The notes beneath the pieces are model-generated. The model had not been told where the DNA came from, made no database searches, and was given only the letters and a program-made list of their open reading frames with translations. The translations under genes were made by a program, and so were the position numbers. A DNA stretch of 38,790 bases, from NCBI GenBank assembly GCA_024403335.1, contig JAKSSA010000019.1:1-38790 (forward strand), in the 5' to 3' direction. Numbering within the stretch: position 1 is the stretch's first letter; each line of letters opens with the position of its first letter. Source of the stretch: Lachnospiraceae bacterium. Its GTDB lineage: Bacteria; Bacillota; Clostridia; Lachnospirales; Lachnospiraceae. Of the stretch, positions 25,074-32,299 are shown in pieces.

Positions 25074-25688
25074 ATGAGAATATATGTAGATTGTGATGAT
25101 GTAATCAGTGCCACAGGTGATGGTTTCATAAAACTTGGAAAATTAATGTTTGACCGGGTTCGTTCCCTTGAAGACATAACTGATTTTAACTTAAAAAATT
25201 CCTTTGACCTTGATGATGAACAGTATATGAAATTCATGTTCACAAGCCAGCAGCCTGATAATCTTCTAAGCTTAGGTGAAATACCAGGTGCTGTTGCAGT
25301 TCTTAACAAGTGGGTAGATGATGGATTTGAAGTCGAGGTTGTAACAGGCCGACCTTACAGTGCCTATGAAGCTACCAGAAAATGGCTTGATATGCATAAT
25401 TTATCAAGACTCAAGCTCATTCATGTTGACAAATACGGGCGTGATGAATTTTTCAGAACTGCAAGCAATATAGGTGTTGAAGAATTCCTCACCTATCATT
25501 ATGACCTTTGCATAGATGATTCGCCTTATTCCTTTGAGCTTCTCGATAAATTGAAAGACTGTCATGTGGCTGTATTTGATCAACCCTGGAACAGAAATGA
25601 AAAGCTAAATCCGGCAAAATTCACAAGATGTCTTAACTGGGAAGATGTTGATAAATTAGCAAGAAAGCTTGCTTCTGAACTCAGATGA
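25074..25688 (+). CDS. HAD-superfamily, 5'(3')-deoxyribonucleotidase-like protein
   Basis: A 204-residue HAD-fold protein. The nucleophile motif DCDD (Asp6, Asp8) opens the sequence, VEVVTGRP is motif II, and LCIDDSPYSFELL with VAVFDQPWNRN is the terminal acidic motif and conserved end of the NT5C family. Such enzymes dephosphorylate nucleoside monophosphates, but this family also contains proteins of unknown substrate, so the activity is inferred. AAGGA precedes the ATG. It stands alone between two divergent or convergent neighbours. Confidence 0.8.
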   Translation: MRIYVDCDDVISATGDGFIKLGKLMFDRVRSLEDITDFNLKNSFDLDDEQYMKFMFTSQQPDNLLSLGEIPGAVAVLNKWVDDGFEVEVVTGRPYSAYEATRKWLDMHNLSRLKLIHVDKYGRDEFFRTASNIGVEEFLTYHYDLCIDDSPYSFELLDKLKDCHVAVFDQPWNRNEKLNPAKFTRCLNWEDVDKLARKLASELR

Positions 25689-25691
25689 CAA

Positions 25692-25748
25692 TTTAAAAAA
25701 GGGACTGCGAAAAAAATGTTTTTTCTTTTTTTCACAGCCCCTTTTGAT
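25692..25748. terminator. Large bidirectional terminator hairpin
   Basis: AAAAGGG-a-CTG-c-GAAAAAAA pairs with TTTTTTTC-a-CAG-c-CCCTTTT around a short loop. A/T runs on both sides suit termination of the convergent plus-strand HAD gene and minus-strand ABC operon. Confidence 0.85.
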
Positions 25749-25812
25749 TATTACTCACACTATTATTCACACTATAATGTACCTTATGATATGTACCGTT
25801 ACTGATATCTTC

Positions 25813-26640
25813 TTAAAGTACTTTAGATAAAAATTCCTTAAGTCTTGCATCTTTAGGATTCGAGAAAAATTCTTCAGGAGGTGCGATTTCCTTAATTACA
25901 CCCTCATCAATAAAAACAACCTTTGTTGCAACTTCTCTTGCAAATCCCATTTCATGAGTTACTATAACCATGGTCATGCCCTCTTTTGCCAGCTGCTTCA
26001 TCAAATCAAGTACTTCACCAACCATTTCAGGATCAAGTGCTGAAGTCGGTTCATCAAATAAGATGACATCAGGATTCATTGCAAGAGATCTTACAATAGC
26101 AACTCGCTGTTTCTGACCACCTGACAAGGTTGAAGGATAAACCTCTGCTTTATCTTCAAGTCCTATTCTTTTAAGCAGCTTTTCTGCATTTTCTCTTGCC
26201 AACTGCTTAATTACATTTTTATCTGCCACTAAAGACAAACTGACCTTGCCCTCCTTCAAAGCTTTAGCCTTGAAAAGTTTCAGGAAAAAATTACGCCTCA
26301 ATGCCTTCTTTCTGTCCTGTAATGCAACAGTAACAGGTGCCAGCATGATATTATCAATTACAGTTTTATTATTAAAAAGATTGAAATGCTGGAAAACCAT
26401 TCCCATCTTACGCCTGTGCAGATTTATATCAACTGACATATCAGCAATATCGACACCGTTAAATATTATCTGACCACCGTTTGGGTCCTCCATACAGTTA
26501 AGACAGCGAAGAAAGGTACTTTTTCCGGAACCTGAAGGTCCGATAACTACAACTCTGTCACCTTTTTCAACCTTTAAGTCAACCCCCTTTAAAACTTCTT
26601 TATCACCAAAGTTTTTCCTAAGATTAATTACGTCTATCAC
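25813..26640 (-). CDS. Polar amino-acid ABC transporter ATP-binding protein
   Basis: ATPase of a HisP/GlnQ-type importer. Walker A is GPSGSGKS (34-41), Q-loop Gln84 in FQHFNLF, signature LSGGQ (172-176), Walker B ILFDE (193-197) and switch His229. At 275 residues it is about 30 longer than usual: a basic segment at about 106-148 ([20 protein letters not shown]...) replaces the short linker between Q-loop and signature. The start overlaps the permease gene by 17 nt. Likely substrates are polar amino acids, from family resemblance only. Confidence 0.95.
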   Translation of the reverse strand: MIDVINLRKNFGDKEVLKGVDLKVEKGDRVVVIGPSGSGKSTFLRCLNCMEDPNGGQIIFNGVDIADMSVDINLHRRKMGMVFQHFNLFNNKTVIDNIMLAPVTVALQDRKKALRRNFFLKLFKAKALKEGKVSLSLVADKNVIKQLARENAEKLLKRIGLEDKAEVYPSTLSGGQKQRVAIVRSLAMNPDVILFDEPTSALDPEMVGEVLDLMKQLAKEGMTMVIVTHEMGFAREVATKVVFIDEGVIKEIAPPEEFFSNPKDARLKEFLSKVL

Positions 26641-27334
26641 TCTTCTTCAGGCTCCTTTCCATCAATTTAATTCCAAGTGAAATGAGTAACACCAGAATTA
26701 TGTATATGATTGCCATAACAAGATAAGGCACCATAAATTCATAGCTGTTAGAACCGATGTAGTTAAAAGCCATATAAAGGTCTAAAGCACCTACAAAGCT
26801 TACAACTGAGGTTTCCTTAATAAGAGAAATAAACTCATTTCCAAGTGTTGGAAGAATATTTTTTATAGCCTGAGGAATTACAATCATAAGCATGGTAGTC
26901 TTAAAAGACAAACCAACCGATCTGCCACCTTCCATCTGACCGGGATCAACTGACTGTATACCGCTTCTCATTATTTCAGATACATATGCGCCTGAGTTTA
27001 AACCAAATACGAGTAAAGCCACCTGTACGCCTGTCATTCTTACTCCGATTAACGGAAAAAGAACATAATAGAAAACCAAAAGCTGTGCAACAATAGGTGT
27101 ACCTCTGAACAATGCTACATAGAAAGAGCATATGCCGTTTAACACTCTTGGAAGTCTTTTGTACTTAGGAAGCACTCTTACAGTAGCTATTAAAGTACCA
27201 ATAACGAAACCTATTAAAAGACCAATAACGGCTATAAGAAGCGTGTTCTTTAAGCCGTTAAGTACAGTGACATACCCATTCTGATTAACGAATATGTCAT
27301 TAAATTTATTCACTTTTGCGGAAAAATTACCCAT
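26624..27334 (-). CDS. Polar amino-acid ABC transporter permease
   Basis: A 236-residue HisMQ-type inner-membrane permease with about five hydrophobic segments. [20 protein letters not shown] is the typical family motif, and the EAA-like cytoplasmic loop reads [40 protein letters not shown]. It lies 3 nt after the binding-protein stop and overlaps the ATPase start, so all three are co-translated. The family usually works as a homo- or heterodimer; a single permease gene here suggests a homodimer. Confidence 0.95.
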   Translation of the reverse strand: MGNFSAKVNKFNDIFVNQNGYVTVLNGLKNTLLIAVIGLLIGFVIGTLIATVRVLPKYKRLPRVLNGICSFYVALFRGTPIVAQLLVFYYVLFPLIGVRMTGVQVALLVFGLNSGAYVSEIMRSGIQSVDPGQMEGGRSVGLSFKTTMLMIVIPQAIKNILPTLGNEFISLIKETSVVSFVGALDLYMAFNYIGSNSYEFMVPYLVMAIIYIILVLLISLGIKLMERSLKKSDRRN

Positions 27335-27337
27335 TAA

Positions 27338-28171
27338 TTACTGAACCTCATTCATTGACTTTGTAATGCATTCAGCAGGTGCAGCGTCAATAATTACCAT
27401 ATCAAGGTTGCCATTAATTAAGGCCTGGATAGCAAGAGAACCATTTGCATAAGGAACTGTTGTAAACTTAAATCCATCAAAGCCCCAGTCTTCGTCACCT
27501 TCGCAGTAGAACTGACCTGTTGTACCACTCTGAACACCAACCTTTGCAGTTGTCTTCTTTGCAAAAATTGCTTCAACATCTGCTGCAGTCTTACAATCAT
27601 TATAATCTTTATTGTCTTCCAATACAATCAATTTCTGTGATGCCTTGTAATATGAGGTTGTAAAGTTTACATGTTCTTTTCTGTCTTCATTAACTGTCAA
27701 ACCAGCCATTGCGATATCAGCCTTGTGCTGTCCTACTGAAAGAACAACTGCATCAAAGTTCATGTTGCTGATAACAAGCTCCTTGCCAAGATATTCAGCC
27801 AAAGCTGCTGCTATTTCCATATCAATTCCGTAGTACTTATCACCCTGTGTATATTCGAAAGGTTCAAATGCAGCATTTGTTGCAACAACGAGCTGATCCT
27901 TTGAAGCATCAAAAGGTTTTGAAGTTACTGCTGTGGGAGTTCCGTCACCAAAATACTTGTTGCAGATTTCTTCGAACTTACCGTTCTTCATAATCTCATC
28001 AATAAAAGCGTTTGTCTTTGTAAGCAATTCAGGCTGATCCTTGTCAACACCGAATGCATACTCTTCATCTGTAAGCTCGATATCAATAACCTTAACCTTA
28101 GATGAGCTTCCGCATGCGCACATGGATAATACCATGGCCAATACCATTAATAATGTTGTAATCTTTTTCAT
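27338..28171 (-). CDS. Amino-acid ABC transporter substrate-binding lipoprotein, circularly permuted
   Basis: Start set at the ATG at 28171: AGAGG lies 7 nt upstream; two further ATG/alternative starts upstream are too close to or before that site. 277 residues with a lipoprotein signal (MKKITTLLMVLAMVLSMCAC; Cys20 the likely acylation site). The mature domain order is unusual. Residues 26-75 (VKVIDIELTDEEYAFGV...NKYFG) match the segment that normally ends these proteins. Residues about 90-277 then match the normal start (LVVATNAAFEPFEY), the middle (ADIAMAGLTVNEDRK) and finish at LDMVIIDAAPAECI, where the moved segment would usually follow. The linker is DGTPTAVTSKPFDASKD. This is a natural circular permutation of a type-II binding protein. 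Confidence 0.93.
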   Translation of the reverse strand: MKKITTLLMVLAMVLSMCACGSSSKVKVIDIELTDEEYAFGVDKDQPELLTKTNAFIDEIMKNGKFEEICNKYFGDGTPTAVTSKPFDASKDQLVVATNAAFEPFEYTQGDKYYGIDMEIAAALAEYLGKELVISNMNFDAVVLSVGQHKADIAMAGLTVNEDRKEHVNFTTSYYKASQKLIVLEDNKDYNDCKTAADVEAIFAKKTTAKVGVQSGTTGQFYCEGDEDWGFDGFKFTTVPYANGSLAIQALINGNLDMVIIDAAPAECITKSMNEVQ

Positions 28172-28260
28172 AAACATACCTCTTTCTTCTCTCAAGTCTT
28201 TTCTGACTCATTTTTCATAGTGTGTCTGTCACTATTTGATTTCGTTTGTTGATGTGCATA

Positions 28261-28288
28261 ATTATACACTCTTTTTGAATATTGTCAA
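28261..28288 (-). promoter_or_regulatory. Promoter of the ABC transporter operon
   Basis: TTGACA (28288-28283), 16 nt and TATAAT (28266-28261) on the minus strand. Downstream in the leader is an inverted repeat, ATAGTG-N7-CACTAT (28219-28237), a possible operator. Confidence 0.75.
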
Positions 28289-28443
28289 CATTATTTTTGA
28301 AAAAAATATCATTTTTCACCTATTTTTTGTTTTTTTATGCAACTTTCACAATTTTATTCATTAAATTATGAATATTTCCGACAACTTTAATCACTTCACT
28401 ACTTATTTTTATGTTTAACTATTTATTTTTAAGAAATATGTGC

Positions 28444-28449
28444 TATAAT
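28444..28449 (+). promoter_or_regulatory. Extended -10 promoter of the riboswitch operon
   Basis: TGC-TATAAT (28441-28449) gives an extended -10. The -35 position holds only a weak ATTTAT. Start predicted near 28456, immediately before the riboswitch. Confidence 0.55.
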
Positions 28450-28451
28450 CC

Positions 28452-28710
28452 CCCACGTGGTTAAGGGAAACAGGTGTAAATCCTGTACGGGCCCGCCGCC
28501 GTAAGCACCAGATAAGCAGCAAAAAGGTTTTCTTCATAAACCTTTAGCAACGCTTAATACAGTATAATGTATATCCTTGCCGTAAAGGATGAAACGCCAT
28601 TGGAAAAGCTTTTAAAGCCTGACTGAGAAGGCCATTATACCGGTGTAAGTCGAAAGACCTGGCCATTATAATGAAATTTCCGCAAGGGACTGCGAGCACC
28701 GGTCGATTAA
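28452..28710 (+). ncRNA. Cobalamin riboswitch
   Basis: The core AAGGGAAACAGGTGTAAATC-CTG and the following GGGCCCGCCGCCGTAAGC match the conserved cobalamin-aptamer junction and L5 region. A B12-box-like segment, AAGTCGAAAGACCTGGCC, ends the aptamer (about 28646-28663). A possible switch is visible: ACCGGTG (28639-28645) is complementary to CACCGGT (28697-28703), and ATGAAATT/AATTTCAT pair around the latter. It controls the DUF4430 and ECF genes; with no U-run visible, control of translation or a non-canonical terminator is possible. Confidence 0.92.
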
Positions 28711-28755
28711 CAATCAATTTCATTCCAATTAAATATGTAATAAGGAGAAAAAACA

Positions 28756-29217
28756 ATGACAGAAAACAGATTCATTAGAAGAATTTGGTCAGTCCTTGTT
28801 TGTTTTGTGTTGATTACGGCTATGACACTTACAAGCACCGCCTGCCAAGACAAGAAGGAAACTGATAACAATGCAAAGGTTGAAACCTCTGTTGATAATC
28901 AGAATTCCAAAAATGAAGCTGAAGAAGGTAAAACAGCCTATACTCTTATCGTAATTGACAAGGATGGCGTTGAAACAAGCTTCAGCCTCAAGACCGACGA
29001 AAAGACCGTTGGCGCAGCACTCTTAAAAGAAGGCTTAATTGAAGGTGAAGAATCACAGTACGGCCTCTATGTAAAAAAGGTAAATGGTATTCTCGCTGAT
29101 TATGATATTGACCAGACCTACTGGGCATTCTATATCAACGGCGAATATGCCATGACCGGCGTTGATGCAACAAACATCGAAGCAAATGCAACCTATACCC
29201 TGAAGGTAGAAAAATAA
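28756..29217 (+). CDS. DUF4430 (transcobalamin-like C-terminal domain) lipoprotein
   Basis: A 153-residue surface lipoprotein. The signal peptide (RRIWSVLVCFVLITAM) ends in the lipobox TSTAC (Cys30); a polar linker follows, then one DUF4430 domain (about 65-153) with the family hallmark YWAFYINGEYAMTGVD near the end. DUF4430 is related to the beta-domain of eukaryotic transcobalamin and intrinsic factor, which caps cobalamin. AAGGAG precedes the ATG. Being under a cobalamin riboswitch and coupled (TAATG) to an ECF S-component, it is a good candidate for extracellular capture of cobalamin or a precursor. That role is inferred. Confidence 0.9.
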   Translation: MTENRFIRRIWSVLVCFVLITAMTLTSTACQDKKETDNNAKVETSVDNQNSKNEAEEGKTAYTLIVIDKDGVETSFSLKTDEKTVGAALLKEGLIEGEESQYGLYVKKVNGILADYDIDQTYWAFYINGEYAMTGVDATNIEANATYTLKVEK

Positions 29218-29765
29218 TGAAATTAAATTTAAAGGAAGCCATCACATTAGCTTTATTGGGCGCATTAATGTTTTGCTCAAAACTGCTTACTGAATCTATC
29301 CCAAATGTGCATTTTTTGGCAATGTTCATAATAGCCTATACTGTAGTATTCAGATTTAAGGCTCTCTATGCCATATTCACCTTTATAATGCTTGTTGGCT
29401 TGTTCTACGGGTTCGGAATATGGTGGATTCCGTATTTCTATCTTTGGCCGATACTTTGGGGCGTGACAATGCTTTTGCCTAAAAAAATGCCCACCATAAG
29501 TATTGGAAAAATATCTTTTAACCTTGCATTTCCGGTTTACATGATTGTAGCCGGATTGCATGGCTTATGCTATGGAACCTTGTATGCACCTTTCCAGGCT
29601 TTAGTTTACGGCTTTGACTTTCAGAAAACCATTGCCTGGATTATAGCAGGACTTCCCTGGGATGTTACCCACTGCATTGGAAACATATGTGCTTCCACAT
29701 TAACCCTACCGGTTATCTCTGGCTTGAAAAGAGCCATGAAAGCAGCAAACATCGGACAGCCTTGA
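29217..29765 (+). CDS. ECF transporter S-component, predicted cobalamin/corrinoid-related
   Basis: A 182-residue integral membrane protein with about six hydrophobic helices and the N-terminal ALLGALMFCSK segment typical of S-components that dock on the shared EcfT through an AxxxA-like surface. The sequence is rich in aromatic residues in loops (FGIWWIPYFYLWPILWG). The ATG overlaps the DUF4430 stop by one base. Regulation by the cobalamin riboswitch predicts uptake of a corrinoid or cobalamin part. No EcfA/EcfT genes are present, so it must be a group II system using a shared module elsewhere. Confidence 0.88.
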   Translation: MKLNLKEAITLALLGALMFCSKLLTESIPNVHFLAMFIIAYTVVFRFKALYAIFTFIMLVGLFYGFGIWWIPYFYLWPILWGVTMLLPKKMPTISIGKISFNLAFPVYMIVAGLHGLCYGTLYAPFQALVYGFDFQKTIAWIIAGLPWDVTHCIGNICASTLTLPVISGLKRAMKAANIGQP

Positions 29766-29827
29766 GTTTTTCTTGAGTTTTCTTAACTTATTGAGAAATT
29801 TTTCTTACCATATAAATAAGTAAAATA

Positions 29828-29845
29828 TATTGCTTTAAAGCAATA
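29828..29845. promoter_or_regulatory. 18-bp perfect palindrome upstream of the aro promoter
   Basis: TATTGCTTTAAAGCAATA is self-complementary over its full length and ends 6 bp before the -35 box. There is no following T-run, so it is not a terminator; an operator or activator site is more likely. Confidence 0.65.
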
Positions 29846-29851
29846 AAGTGC

Positions 29852-29880
29852 TTGACATTTATTATTCAATCTGATAAAAC
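29852..29880 (+). promoter_or_regulatory. Promoter of the aromatic amino-acid operon
   Basis: TTGACA (29852-29857), a 17-nt spacer and TAAAAC (29875-29880). Start predicted near 29887, about 10 nt before the leader-peptide ribosome site. Confidence 0.65.
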
Positions 29881-29908
29881 TTACACATACTTATTTGAGG
29901 TAACCGTT

Positions 29909-30043
29909 TTGAAGACTTTAAGAACAAAACTTCATAGCAGAAATATCACCTGTTCTCTCATTGAAAACAGAGGTTTTTATTTTACAGCAGTACGATTTTT
30001 TGCGTACTGCCTTTTTTATTGCTGCTATTACTTCAGAAGCTAA
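29909..30043 (+). CDS. Candidate Phe/Tyr-rich attenuator leader peptide
   Basis: A 44-codon ORF from TTG 29909, with GAGG 8 nt upstream, to TAA 30041. Residues 23-42 (starting FYF and ending FFAYCLFYCCYYF) include six Phe and five Tyr. The first aromatic codons TTT-TAT-TTT (29975-29983) end 3 nt before the 5' arm of the first terminator hairpin, so a ribosome stalled there for lack of charged tRNA-Phe or tRNA-Tyr would cover the arm and allow read-through. The position upstream of pheA fits classical attenuation. Caution: T-runs of the terminators themselves yield Phe codons, and the start is a TTG. Confidence 0.55.
   Translation: MKTLRTKLHSRNITCSLIENRGFYFTAVRFFAYCLFYCCYYFRS
29987..30017 (+). 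terminator. Leader terminator 1 (attenuator)
   Basis: Perfect 8-bp stem GCAGTACG (29987-29994) and CGTACTGC (30003-30010) with an 8-nt loop, then CTTTTTT. It overlaps the leader-peptide ORF. Confidence 0.85.
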
Positions 30044-30087
30044 TCAGAATGTGTTGCAAAGGAAATCATTTCATACAAATCTTTATC

Positions 30088-30117
30088 GGTTTCCCTTTGT
30101 AACGGGAAACCTTTTTT
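30088..30117 (+). terminator. Leader terminator 2
   Basis: Perfect 8-bp stem GGTTTCCC (30088-30095) and GGGAAACC (30104-30111) followed by TTTTTT, 64 nt before the pheA start. It lies after the leader-peptide stop. Confidence 0.85.
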
Positions 30118-30181
30118 ACGCTATGCTTTTACTATATTTTATTCCTTTGCTTGGCTATCAATTATTAACAGGAGATATAAA

Positions 30182-31267
30182 ATGGACGATTTAAAAAATT
30201 TACGAGATGAAATAAGTGCTATCGATAAAGAAATGATAGAACTTTTTGAAAAAAGAATGCATGTAGCTTCAGGTATTGCAGCTTATAAAAAGGAACATGG
30301 GCTCACAATAAGAGATGAATCCAGAGAAGAATTTCTCATAAGAAGAAACTGTTCATTAATAACTGACAAAACCATCGAGGAATATTATGTTGCTTTCCAG
30401 AAAAATCTTATGGACATTTCTTCAAGTTATCAGAATCGTCTTAACAACGGCATGAACATCTGCTATTCAGGAGTTGAAGGTGCATTTGCTTATATCGCAG
30501 CAAAAAGAATGTTCCCAAGTGGAAAGCTGACCGCATATGCCTCTTTTGAAGAAGCCTACGAAGCTGTTGAAAGAGGTGAACAGGACTGTGCCATTCTCCC
30601 AATTGAAAACAGTTATGCAGGCGAAGTCGGAAATGTTATGGATTTGATGTATAATGGCAATCTTTATGTAAACCAGGTGCTTGATGTAGATATTATGCAA
30701 AACCTTCTTGCCATTGACGGCTCTTCAATTGCCACAATTAAAAAGGTAGTCAGCCATCCGCAGGCACTTGCACAGTGCGACAGCTATATTAAAAAGCATG
30801 GTTTTGAAACTGAAGTTTACTCAAACACAGCCATGGCTGCAAAATATGTAAAAGAATTAAATGATCCTACAGTTGCTGCCATCGCATCTGATGAAACTGC
30901 TGCTATTTATGGCCTTAACATTTTAGATGCCGGCATCAATTCACAAAGAAGCAATACAACAAGATTTGCTTCCTTCTCAAGAGCGCAGAACAGACCGTTA
31001 AGTACCGGAAAAAGCGACAACGAGCACTTTATTCTCGTTTTCACAGTAAAAAATGAAGCTGGTGCTTTAGCACAAACCCTTAACATAATCGGTGCCCACA
31101 ACTTCAACATGAAGAACTTAAGAAGCCGCCCGATGAAAAATCTTATGTGGAATTATTTCTTCTATATCGAAGGCGAGGGCAACATAAATACTCCGGACGG
31201 ACGCGATATGCTCACAGAGCTTAATGCAATCTGTGCAAATCTTAAGTTAGTCGGAACATACAAATAG
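30182..31267 (+). CDS. pheA: Chorismate mutase / prephenate dehydratase
   Basis: P-protein of 361 residues, catalysing chorismate to prephenate to phenylpyruvate. Residues 1-88 are an AroQ-type mutase (LRDEISAIDKEMIELFEKRM). Residues 93-270 are the dehydratase with GAFAYIAA, CAILPIENSYAGEV and the catalytic T-R-F at 260-262. Residues 280-361 form the ACT domain with GALAQTLNIIGAHNFN. The usual Phe-binding ESRP motif reads RSRP (314-317), so feedback by Phe may be altered. AGGAG lies 7 nt before the ATG. First gene of the cluster, behind the two-terminator leader. Confidence 0.96.
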   Translation: MDDLKNLRDEISAIDKEMIELFEKRMHVASGIAAYKKEHGLTIRDESREEFLIRRNCSLITDKTIEEYYVAFQKNLMDISSSYQNRLNNGMNICYSGVEGAFAYIAAKRMFPSGKLTAYASFEEAYEAVERGEQDCAILPIENSYAGEVGNVMDLMYNGNLYVNQVLDVDIMQNLLAIDGSSIATIKKVVSHPQALAQCDSYIKKHGFETEVYSNTAMAAKYVKELNDPTVAAIASDETAAIYGLNILDAGINSQRSNTTRFASFSRAQNRPLSTGKSDNEHFILVFTVKNEAGALAQTLNIIGAHNFNMKNLRSRPMKNLMWNYFFYIEGEGNINTPDGRDMLTELNAICANLKLVGTYK

Positions 31268-31290
31268 AAAGGTTTTCTTCACAAATTATC

Positions 31291-32286
31291 ATGCAGATTA
31301 ATATTTCATCCACAAAATCATACTATGAAATCACTCATGAAAGAGGTGCTTTAAGTAAAGTAGCCAAAATCGTTGACCTTGACAGAAAAGTCATGATAGT
31401 TACTGACAGCGGTGTACCTGAAGAATATGCGCAAACTCTTTCAAAACAGTGTAAAGAAGCACATATCTTCTGCTTCGAAAGAGGGGAACAAAGCAAAAAT
31501 ATAGATAATTTCCTTCTTATATTGAAAGAAATGCTTAAAGCTTCCTTTACAAGAAAAGACCTCGTTATCGCATTAGGTGGTGGTGTTGCCGGGGACATGG
31601 GTGCATTTGCCGCCTCCTGCTACATGAGAGGAATTGATTTCGTAAACATTCCTACTACTGTCCTTTCCATGGTGGATTCCTCAATTGGTGGAAAAACCGC
31701 TGTTGATTTTGAAGGAGTAAAAAATGTTGTCGGCTCATTTTTCCAGCCAAAAGCTGTAATCGAAGACTTTGACTTGCTCAAATCCCTTGATAAGCGTCAG
31801 ATTTCTGCCGGACTTACAGAAGCAATCAAAATGGCGGCAACCTGTGATAAAGAATTATTTGAGTTCATTGAAAAAAGTAACGACCTTGATAAAGATTTAG
31901 AGGAAATAATAATAAGAGCAAATGCCATTAAGAAAATGGTAGTTGAAGAAGATCCAACCGAAAAAGGCTTACGAAAGGTACTTAACTTCGGCCACACAAT
32001 AGGTCATGCTATAGAAAGCAAGCATAATGGTGAGCTTCTTCATGGCGAATGTGTTGCTCTTGGCATGACTCTTCTTTGTTCAGAAAAAGTCAAACCAAGA
32101 ATTGTTAAAGTTTTGGAAAAATACAACCTTCCCACCTTAATAAACGATAATATGGAAGAGTTGTCCGAAATAATGAAGCATGACAAAAAAGCAAAAAAAG
32201 GAAACATATCTGTAGTTTATTGCCCGGAAATTGGCAGCTATGAATTTAAAGATATGACAATAGATGAAATCACTAAGTTAAAATAA
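31291..32286 (+). CDS. aroB: 3-dehydroquinate synthase
   Basis: Second shikimate-pathway step, DAHP to dehydroquinate with NAD+ and a divalent metal. The 331 residues are on the short side for AroB. GGGVAGDMGAFAA is the nucleotide-binding loop, PTTVLSMVDSSIGGKTAVDF the conserved core, and GHTIGHAIE with the preceding Glu forms the metal site. AAAGG lies about 18 nt before the ATG, so the ribosome site is weak. It is 23 nt after pheA. Confidence 0.96.
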   Translation: MQINISSTKSYYEITHERGALSKVAKIVDLDRKVMIVTDSGVPEEYAQTLSKQCKEAHIFCFERGEQSKNIDNFLLILKEMLKASFTRKDLVIALGGGVAGDMGAFAASCYMRGIDFVNIPTTVLSMVDSSIGGKTAVDFEGVKNVVGSFFQPKAVIEDFDLLKSLDKRQISAGLTEAIKMAATCDKELFEFIEKSNDLDKDLEEIIIRANAIKKMVVEEDPTEKGLRKVLNFGHTIGHAIESKHNGELLHGECVALGMTLLCSEKVKPRIVKVLEKYNLPTLINDNMEELSEIMKHDKKAKKGNISVVYCPEIGSYEFKDMTIDEITKLK

Positions 32287-32299
32287 AGGCCTTAAAAAT

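Larger units (their letters stand above)
29766..30181 (+). other. Regulatory leader region of the aromatic operon
   Basis: The gap before pheA contains, in order: an 18-bp palindrome, a promoter, a Phe/Tyr-rich leader ORF and two intrinsic terminators. No T-box sequence was found. The elements are listed separately. Confidence 0.8.

Noticed and set aside
29880..30181. T-box riboswitch upstream of pheA
   Set aside because: No GGTGGTACC-type T-box or stem I features were found, although two terminators are present.
29961..30194. Longer ORF running from the leader through the pheA start
   Set aside because: No ribosome site, no family match, and it runs out of frame into pheA; the aromatic-rich frame is better supported.
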